Source: Deltaproteobacteria bacterium
GTDB taxonomy: Bacteria > Myxococcota > Polyangia > Polyangiales > B10-G4
Assembly: GCA_019312705.1 (NCBI GenBank)
Contig: JAFDCW010000310.1
Location: 1-6,068, forward strand
Direction of reading: 5' to 3'
DNA length: 6,068 bases
The notes below the pieces were generated by a model. The model worked only from the letters and a program-made list of their open reading frames with translations. It made no database searches and was not told the origin of the DNA. The position numbers and the translations under genes were made by a program. Shown here one piece after another: positions 1-4,938 of the stretch (the first letter of the stretch is position 1; every line of letters begins with the position of its first letter).

Positions 1-113
1 CGGTCATGGCCTACAACTACTTCCTCCGGAAGATCTCGGTCCTCGAATCGGAGGTCAACGCCTTCTCGAGCGACTACCTCAACATCGTCCGACGCCACTT
101 CCTGGCGGCCTGA
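1..113 (+). CDS. tolQ: TolQ/ExbB/MotA-family proton channel subunit, C-terminal end (partial)
   Basis: Only the last 36 complete codons are present, from position 3 to the TGA at 111-113; the gene begins left of the window. The peptide starts [18 protein letters not shown] and ends in [10 protein letters not shown]. It matches the usual end of TolQ/ExbB proteins, where the last transmembrane helix runs into a cytoplasmic amphipathic helix carrying an N-Y/F motif and a conserved late E-x-x-x-F-S segment. In the family, five such subunits surround a TolR/ExbD dimer and form an inner-membrane proton channel that powers a TonB- or TolA-like transducer. The next gene's family-consistent ATG lies 9 nt downstream, and the neighbours are TolR-, TonB- and TolB-like, which favours TolQ over ExbB or MotA. 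With so little sequence the exact paralogue is inferred from context. Confidence 0.8.
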   Translation, partial: VMAYNYFLRKISVLESEVNAFSSDYLNIVRRHFLAA

Positions 114-122
114 GGCCCGACG

Positions 123-179
123 ATGGGAATGAGCACCAGCTGAGGTGGGGGTAACCGCGCGCCCCTCGCCGACATCAAC
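123..179 (+). pseudogene. tolR: Interrupted 5' end of tolR: start ATG, six codons, in-frame TGA, then conserved N-terminal codons
   Basis: From ATG 123 the frame reads MGMSTS, then TGA at 141-143, then GGGNRAPLADIN and directly into the frame continuing at GTG 180. A short Met/Ser/Gly-rich start, a glycine stretch, and APLADINVTP before the membrane helix is the usual layout of TolR/ExbD N-termini. Both sides of the stop are in one frame, so the lesion looks like a single substitution (for example GGA to TGA inside the glycine run) rather than an indel. The start sits 9 nt after the tolQ stop, the expected operon spacing. Whether this is a real nonsense mutation, readthrough, reinitiation at 180, or a base-call error cannot be decided from the sequence. 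If real, the six-codon product would be non-functional. Confidence 0.7.
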
Positions 180-632
180 GTGACACCCATGGTGGACGTC
201 ATGTTGGTGCTGCTCATCATTTTCATGGTGACGGCGCCCATGCTCACCACCGGGGTCGACGTCGACCTGCCCAACGCCGACGCGCCCCAGATGCCGATCG
301 AGGAAGACCTTCCCCTGGTCAGCGTACAGGCCGTGCCCCAAGAAGAACGGACCCCCGGGGGTCCTACCTCGAGGCTCTTCTACTTCGAGGACGAGGTGAC
401 CCTGGAACAGCTCGAGCAGCTGCTGACGACCGACGAGCGGGTGACCGAAGAGTCGCAGGTCTTCGTCCAGGCGGATGAGGCGGTGCCCTACGGCGAGGTG
501 GTGCGCGTATTGGCGCTGGTCCGGCGCCTCGGCATCGAGAAGCTTGGCCTGGTGACCGACCCCCTGTCCTCGACCAGCGCGACGGGCGGGGCGGCCGAGA
601 CGGCGCCGGCGCCAGCGGAATCGCCGGAGTGA
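180..632 (+). CDS. tolR: TolR/ExbD-family proton channel subunit; uninterrupted part of a reading frame with an upstream in-frame stop
   Basis: TolR/ExbD subunits carry one transmembrane helix with a proton-carrying Asp inside the TolQ channel, plus a periplasmic domain that regulates the TolA/TonB rod. The open frame from GTG 180 gives 150 residues. The membrane helix is at about 4-22 with the family Asp in VDVMLVLLIIFM at residue 6. The periplasmic fold runs to about 127, including FVQADEAVPYGEVVRV and GIEKLGLVTDP, followed by an Ala/Pro-rich tail. The GTG start is doubtful. It falls inside the conserved ADINVTP motif, has no Shine-Dalgarno at a usable distance, and removes the cytoplasmic N-terminus. 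The family-consistent start is ATG 123, which would place the Asp at residue 25, as in E. coli ExbD; that frame is cut by TGA 141-143. An extra run of about a dozen residues (about 51-64, PQEERTPGGPTS) widens a periplasmic hairpin turn. The gene overlaps the next by GTGA. Confidence 0.85.
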   Translation: MTPMVDVMLVLLIIFMVTAPMLTTGVDVDLPNADAPQMPIEEDLPLVSVQAVPQEERTPGGPTSRLFYFEDEVTLEQLEQLLTTDERVTEESQVFVQADEAVPYGEVVRVLALVRRLGIEKLGLVTDPLSSTSATGGAAETAPAPAESPE

Positions 633-1447
633 CGCTCCCGCATCAAACCCACCCGATGCATGTGGATGCCGGGGACCACAAACCCGACTCTCTCTTCTAC
701 CGAAGGCCGGTGAGCCCCCTGGCCATCCTCGTCGGGGCCGTGGTGGCGGTTGCAGCGTACGGCTCCATCGGGACGATGCTCTTCCTGGCGACCCTGATCA
801 CTCCGGCGATGGCCGAAGGTACGCAGCCACTGGTGATCCCTGTCCCGGCGCCGCCCCCGGAGGTCGAGTGGGTTGAGGCTCGACTCATCAAGCTGGGCCG
901 CCAGTTCGATACCTCCGAGCTTCCCAATCGACAGCGCCAGGCCCGGACGACGGCCCCGGAACGCCCGAGCATGGTTGCTCGTCGGGGAGCGCGGAGGGTC
1001 GCCGTACCCGACGCGGGCCCCGAAAACTCCATCGACGACCTCGTAGCCCGCATCGGCACCACCGCCGACGAGCTCGCGCAGATCGCCAATCGGGCCGAGC
1101 AAGAGGGCGACCCCGACGGCGTCGCCGAGGGCACTCACAGCGCCGAGGACGGCGACCGATACGCGACCTACCTCTACGGACTATTCCGTCGTGGCTTCAA
1201 CATGCCGACGTCCATCACCAACCAGGAGCGCCGGGGCCTCCGGTTGACGGTGCGCGTGCACACGACCCCGGCAGGACAGATCGACAGCTTCGCGATCGCC
1301 GGAACGTCGGGTAACGCCGACTTCGACAGCGCCGTGCGCATGCGTATGGATCAAGCTCGGGGCACCCAGCTCCGGGAGCCGCCCGAAGGAGAGCGCGACC
1401 GCTACTTCGGAACCTCGTTTCCGGTAGGCTTCCGGCCACCGCGATAG
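629..1447 (+). CDS. TonB/TolA-like energy transducer, short-linker form
   Basis: The 272-residue protein has a cytoplasmic N-terminus (1-29), one hydrophobic anchor at about 30-60 (PLAILVGAVVAVAAYGSIGT onwards), a Pro-rich stretch (PVPAPPPEVEW, 71-81), a charged linker, and a C-terminal domain at about 176-270 that looks like the TonB/TolA C fold (YLYGLFRRGF, then LRLTVRVHTTPAGQI and FDSAVRMRM). The segment EARLIKLGRQFDTSELPNR (83-101) resembles a region I recall from TonB-like proteins of myxobacterial type. Such transducers span the periplasm and pass proton-motive energy from TolQ-TolR to outer-membrane partners. The linker is far shorter than the long helical domain of E. coli TolA (421 residues in total). 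The position between tolR and tolB supports a TolA role, although the sequence resembles TonB. The start is GTG 629, chosen for its GTGA overlap with the tolR stop and a weak GGAA 8 nt upstream; ATG 656 is an alternative. Confidence 0.85.
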   Translation: MTLPHQTHPMHVDAGDHKPDSLFYRRPVSPLAILVGAVVAVAAYGSIGTMLFLATLITPAMAEGTQPLVIPVPAPPPEVEWVEARLIKLGRQFDTSELPNRQRQARTTAPERPSMVARRGARRVAVPDAGPENSIDDLVARIGTTADELAQIANRAEQEGDPDGVAEGTHSAEDGDRYATYLYGLFRRGFNMPTSITNQERRGLRLTVRVHTTPAGQIDSFAIAGTSGNADFDSAVRMRMDQARGTQLREPPEGERDRYFGTSFPVGFRPPR

Positions 1448-2818
1448 ATGAAGATGACGAGACCAGTGATGATTCCAATCAAGCGCCGCCACCTCGGTAC
1501 GACCCTCTTCGTTAGCCTCGTCCTCGGCGGGGCCGTCGCCGTCGCCGGGACCGCCGGGGGCCAGCAGCAATCCGGCGACGAGCCGCCGCTCCCGGAAGAC
1601 GTCGTCGTGGACGTCGACGCGATCGAGAGCAACGTCATCCGGATCGGCATCCCAGACCTGCTCGGCACCGGGGGCACGCCCACCGAAGCAGGCGAGATCC
1701 TCCGCCGGGACTTCCATCTCATGCCCGGGTACCGCGTCATCGGGCCGGCGCAGATCAACTTCAACACCGTGTCCGAAGGCATGGGCATGGACCGCGGCCG
1801 GTGGGGCGGTCTCCAGGCGAACGGCGTCATCAAGGGCCGCATCGAGGGCTCGGGCAACAACCTCACCATCGAGATGAAGTACTTCCACCTCGCCAGCGGC
1901 TCGGCGCCGGTGCTGACCGAGACCTACCGTGGTGCGCCGACCGAGCTGCGCCGGTGGATGCACGACTTCGTAAACAAGATCCTCGCTCAGATCACGAGCA
2001 TCCCCGGGCCCTTCGGCACCCACCTCGCGTGGGCCGAGCGCATCGGGCCCGGGCGCAAAGACGTGAAGTGCGCCGACATGGACGGCCACGCACCGCGCCG
2101 GGTCACCGACGGCCAGGGCATCGCCATGCTCCCGAGCTTCGGCCCCGACAACAACATCTGGTTCACCCGCCTGACCCCCACCGGCATGTTCGTCTCCCAC
2201 ACCGGGGTCCGCGGGCGCCCGGTCCTCGAGGGCAACGGCCTCAACATGGCCCCGGCGATCTGCAACGGGAAGGTCTTCTTCGTCTCGTCCCGTGACGGCA
2301 ACTCCGAGATCTACAGCTCGAGCCTCGACGGCTCGGGGCTCCGGCGCCTCACCAACAACCGGGCCATCGACGTCAGCCCCACGTGCCACCCCAACGGCAA
2401 GGTCGCCTTCGTGAGCGCCCGCCACGGCAACCCACAGATCTGGATCATGAACGCCGACGGCACCGGGCAGCGGCGCCTCACCTTCAAGGGCACGCACAAC
2501 CAGACGCCGACTTTCTGCCCGAACCCACGGCGCAACGTGCTCGCCTTCACCGGCCGGGACCACACCCTCGACATCTTCACCCTCGACGTCGCGTCAGGCG
2601 AATACAACCGCATCACCCAGGGCCAGGGCATGAACAAGGACCCGGCGTGGTCCCCGGACTGCCGCATCGTGGCCTTCACCTCGAACCGTCGCGGAGCCCC
2701 GGGCGTCTACCTGGCGAGCCCCTTGGGGTTCAACCAGAACAAGATCGTCGACGGCGCCGCCGAGACCGTGGCCTGGCAGTACGAGCACTGGGCCGGACAC
2801 GCGTCACAGTCGCGGTGA
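1448..2818 (+). CDS. tolB: TolB, periplasmic beta-propeller of the Tol-Pal system
   Basis: TolB is a soluble periplasmic protein that binds Pal and is acted on by TolA to keep the outer membrane tethered during division. The 456-residue product is close to the family length. It has a basic N-region (IKRRH), a hydrophobic core (about 17-33) with likely signal peptidase I sites after A33 or A36, and no lipobox. The TolB N-terminal domain follows (about 50-187), then a six-bladed propeller (about 188-445) with repeats such as NPQIWIMNADGTGQRRLTF and DPAWSPDCRIVAFTSNRRG. ATG 1448 directly abuts the previous stop (TAGATG), giving zero spacing; no Shine-Dalgarno is evident, so translation is probably coupled. 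ATG 1469 would give a neater signal peptide and is a real alternative. Five cysteines (208, 272, 313, 357, 405) all lie in the propeller, four of them near the same inter-blade motif. Pal does not follow the gene in this window. Confidence 0.95.
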   Translation: MKMTRPVMIPIKRRHLGTTLFVSLVLGGAVAVAGTAGGQQQSGDEPPLPEDVVVDVDAIESNVIRIGIPDLLGTGGTPTEAGEILRRDFHLMPGYRVIGPAQINFNTVSEGMGMDRGRWGGLQANGVIKGRIEGSGNNLTIEMKYFHLASGSAPVLTETYRGAPTELRRWMHDFVNKILAQITSIPGPFGTHLAWAERIGPGRKDVKCADMDGHAPRRVTDGQGIAMLPSFGPDNNIWFTRLTPTGMFVSHTGVRGRPVLEGNGLNMAPAICNGKVFFVSSRDGNSEIYSSSLDGSGLRRLTNNRAIDVSPTCHPNGKVAFVSARHGNPQIWIMNADGTGQRRLTFKGTHNQTPTFCPNPRRNVLAFTGRDHTLDIFTLDVASGEYNRITQGQGMNKDPAWSPDCRIVAFTSNRRGAPGVYLASPLGFNQNKIVDGAAETVAWQYEHWAGHASQSR

Positions 2819-2924
2819 TTCGCGGGTGAGCCCGACCTGAGCCGGACCCTGCCCTCCCGGCCCCGCCGATGCCGTACCCGACGGATCAAACGTTCTGGTG
2901 GGCCGAACCTGATACAACAGACGA
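2819..2924 (+). promoter_or_regulatory. tolB-kinase spacer, probably holding the kinase promoter
   Basis: This 106-nt spacer is the longest gap in the window. Just after the tolB stop there is a minimal CGGG-TGAG-CCCG inverted repeat (2823-2834) with no T-run, too weak to call a terminator. The last 40 nt are less GC-rich than the surroundings. GATACA at 2911-2916, preceded by a T at 2910, loosely resembles a -10 element, but I see no convincing -35 at 16-18 nt. If it is a -10 element, transcription would begin at or just before the GTG start and the mRNA would be leaderless. The assignment is tentative. Confidence 0.2.
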
Positions 2925-3788
2925 GTGAGCCGCACTTCGCTCTTCATCCCCGGCCAGAGTATCGGCGGGCGCTTCCGGGTCGAGGGCTTCCTCGGGCGCG
3001 GCGGGGCGGGAAACGTGCTCACCGCCGTCGACGAGGTGACCGGCAAACGAGTCGCGCTCAAACTCCTACGCAGCAAGGCGGCCCTCGACCCAGTCCTCGT
3101 CGAGCGCTTCCGGCGTGAAGCAAAGGCTCTCGACGGGATCGACCACCCCGGTGTCATCGGCGTCGAAGATGCCGGAGCGCTCGATGACGGCACGCTCTTC
3201 CTCGCGATGGAGTTGCTCGACGGCGTAACCCTCGCCCAGCGCATCGGACGCGAGGGGCCGATGAGTGCCCAGGAGTTGGCCCCGATCGTGACCGGGCTCT
3301 GCGACGCCCTCCGGGCGATCCACGCCCACGGCATCCTGCACCGCGACATCAAACCTTCGAACATCTTTTTGCCCAACCCCAACGTGAGCGCCGATGTCGT
3401 CAAGCTCGTCGACTTCGGCGTGGTCAAGGTCCAGGGCCTCGAAGGTCTCACCCGCGAAGCCATATCCGTCGGCACCTCGGCCTACATGGCGCCGGAGCAA
3501 CTCCGCGGGCGCCGCGCAGACCTCGGCGCCCGGGTCGACGTCTACGCGACCGGCGTCACTCTCTACGAAGCCCTCAGCGGCAAGCGCCCCTTCATGACGA
3601 GCCAGGAGCTACACGTCTACGAGGCCATCCTCTCAGGCCGCTACCCCTCTTTGATCGAAGCCGCCCCCGGCGTGCCCGTAGCCGTGGTGAAAGTGGTCGA
3701 ACGCGCCTTCGCGAAGGACGCCGCAGCGCGATACCCCGACGCCCCGGCCCTGAGCGCGGCATTCGCGGCCGCGGCGAACGCTGATTGA
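2925..3788 (+). CDS. Hanks-type (PknB-like) serine/threonine protein kinase, catalytic domain only
   Basis: The 287-residue protein is a complete eukaryotic-like kinase domain that should transfer phosphate from ATP to Ser/Thr of unknown targets. Motifs are intact: glycine loop GRGGAG (24-29), VALK with Lys46, helix-C Glu65 (RFRREAKAL), catalytic loop HRDIKPSN (139-146, an RD-type kinase), DFG (163-165), activation segment with SVGTSAYMAPE (181-191), and Asp205 of the F helix. There is no transmembrane helix, PASTA, TPR or other sensor domain, so it is probably cytosolic and takes its input from another protein. Most bacterial relatives are longer. The start is fixed: an in-frame TGA lies at 2910-2912, and the next in-frame start after GTG 2925 falls beyond the glycine loop. 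No Shine-Dalgarno precedes it. The gene follows tolB on the same strand but is separated by 106 nt and need not be part of the Tol operon. It converges with cheB. Confidence 0.93.
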   Translation: MSRTSLFIPGQSIGGRFRVEGFLGRGGAGNVLTAVDEVTGKRVALKLLRSKAALDPVLVERFRREAKALDGIDHPGVIGVEDAGALDDGTLFLAMELLDGVTLAQRIGREGPMSAQELAPIVTGLCDALRAIHAHGILHRDIKPSNIFLPNPNVSADVVKLVDFGVVKVQGLEGLTREAISVGTSAYMAPEQLRGRRADLGARVDVYATGVTLYEALSGKRPFMTSQELHVYEAILSGRYPSLIEAAPGVPVAVVKVVERAFAKDAAARYPDAPALSAAFAAAANAD

Positions 3789-3798
3789 GCCGAAGCTC
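3787..3798 (-). terminator. Small UUCG-tetraloop hairpin between convergent genes
   Basis: Read on the minus strand this is GAGC-TTCG-GCTC, a 4-bp GC-rich stem closed by the very stable C(UUCG)G tetraloop, beginning 12 nt past the cheB stop. On the plus strand it overlaps the kinase stop codon (3786-3788) and reads GAGC-CGAA-GCTC with two possible flanking G-U pairs. The stem is short and there is no U-tract on either side, so it is not a classical intrinsic terminator. Its position between two gene ends makes a modest 3'-end or termination role plausible. Confidence 0.3.
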
Positions 3799-3810
3799 GG
3801 TCGCCGCGTG

Positions 3811-4938
3811 TCACCTGAGCCGCGACAGACGCGCGGCGATGCGCGAGAGCGGCAGGACCTCGTCGGCGAGTCCGAGGTCGACCACGGCCTTGGGCATGCC
3901 GTAGACGACGGAGGTCTCTTTGTCCTGGGCGAAGACCTTACCGCCGGCAGCCTTCGCGGATGACGACCCAAGGGCGCCATCGCGGCCCATGCCGGTCATC
4001 ACCACAGTGGTGAGCCGGGCTCCGTAAATCGGCGCCGCCGACTGGAGGGTCACGTCCGCGCTTGGCCGGCAGCCGTTCACCGGGGGGGACTCGGTGAGCT
4101 TGATCATCCCAGTCCGCTCGAAGACGACGTGTTTGTCCCCGGGGGCGATCATCACCACCCCCGCCGCGATGCGGTCCTGGGGGCGGGCTTCCCGCACTTT
4201 CACCGCGCTCATCGCATCGAGGCGCTCGGCGAGGGCCCGGGTGAACTGCCCCGGCATGTGTTGGACGACGAGCACGCCGCGGCGAAAGTGTCCGGGCAGA
4301 TGGGGGATGACCTGCTCGAGGGCCGAGGGGCCGCCCGTCGAGATGGCGATGATCACCGCCGGGTCCAACATCGCCGATGCAAAGCTGATGCGCTCGCCCG
4401 AAGATCGCGACGAACGCGAAGAAGGGGAAGAACCCGCAGAGCTCGAGGGACGCGGTTGGATATCTATCGGAATCGTAGCGTCCCGAGTGGAACGGCGGAG
4501 GGCGGCGGGGTTCTCCTTGGAGGGGGGCTGGGGCTTTGCCCGACGCGCCGACGCGAGCTTCTTGAGGAGCTCGGCGGAGATGCCGCTGAGGTCCGTCGAG
4601 ACTTCACCGCTCGGCTTGGCGACGAAATCGACGGCACCGGCCGAGAGCGCCTCGACGGTCTCCTTCGCGCCCTCGTACGTATGGGCCGAGAGCATGACGA
4701 CGGGGGTCGGTTTGAGGCGGAGGATCTCGCGCACCGCCGCGGCCCCATCGAGGCGCGGCATGTTGAAATCCATGGTGATGACGTCGGGGGAGAGCTCGAC
4801 GGTCTTGTCGACCCCGTCTTGACCGTCCTTGGCCTGGCCTACGACCTCGAAGCGCGGGTCGGCGGAGATGGTGCGGGCAACCGCTACCCGCATGAACGCG
4901 CTGTCATCGACGACGAGGACTCGGATCTTGTCACTCAA
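3811..4938 (-). CDS. cheB: CheB, chemoreceptor glutamate methylesterase/deamidase response regulator
   Basis: CheB removes methyl groups from (and deamidates) chemoreceptor side chains when phosphorylated by CheA, resetting receptor sensitivity. The 375-residue protein has a receiver domain (about 5-125) with Asp11/Asp12, phosphoacceptor Asp57 in MDFNMP, Ser84 and Lys108. A Ser/Pro/Arg-rich linker follows (about 130-190), longer than in enteric CheB. The methylesterase domain (about 193-372) carries the catalytic triad Ser200 (ISTGGPSAL), His227 (VQHMPG) and Asp320 (MTGMGRDG), plus NGCRPSADV. All catalytic positions are present, so it should be active. The start is TTG (4938-4936), which overlaps the upstream stop as TTGA and has GGGGGA 6 nt upstream; no ATG or GTG lies close by in frame. 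The preceding gene is a receiver-cyclase, so the two should be translationally coupled. No CheR, CheA or receptor gene lies in the window, so this could serve an alternative, non-flagellar chemosensory pathway. Confidence 0.95.
   Translation of the reverse strand: MSDKIRVLVVDDSAFMRVAVARTISADPRFEVVGQAKDGQDGVDKTVELSPDVITMDFNMPRLDGAAAVREILRLKPTPVVMLSAHTYEGAKETVEALSAGAVDFVAKPSGEVSTDLSGISAELLKKLASARRAKPQPPSKENPAALRRSTRDATIPIDIQPRPSSSAGSSPSSRSSRSSGERISFASAMLDPAVIIAISTGGPSALEQVIPHLPGHFRRGVLVVQHMPGQFTRALAERLDAMSAVKVREARPQDRIAAGVVMIAPGDKHVVFERTGMIKLTESPPVNGCRPSADVTLQSAAPIYGARLTTVVMTGMGRDGALGSSSAKAAGGKVFAQDKETSVVYGMPKAVVDLGLADEVLPLSRIAARLSRLR

Noticed and set aside
141..170. TGA followed by a GC-rich stem (GAGG..GG with CC..CCTC), superficially like a selenocysteine codon plus SECIS
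   Set aside because: The stop lies in a flexible glycine linker of a TolR N-terminus where a redox residue has no known role, and the stem follows easily from the local GC content. A point mutation or base error is simpler.
488..1138. 216-codon open frame on the minus strand across the tolR/transducer junction
   Set aside because: It spans two real genes on the other strand and encodes no recognisable fold.
1181..2563. 460-codon open frame on the minus strand opposite the transducer and tolB genes
   Set aside because: It is antisense to well-supported tolB coding sequence, is rich in Arg/Gly/Ala/Val/Asp as expected of a high-GC shadow, and shows no recognisable domain.
2823..2834. CGGG-TGAG-CCCG inverted repeat after tolB as a terminator
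   Set aside because: A 4-bp stem with no U-tract occurs often by chance in DNA of this GC content.
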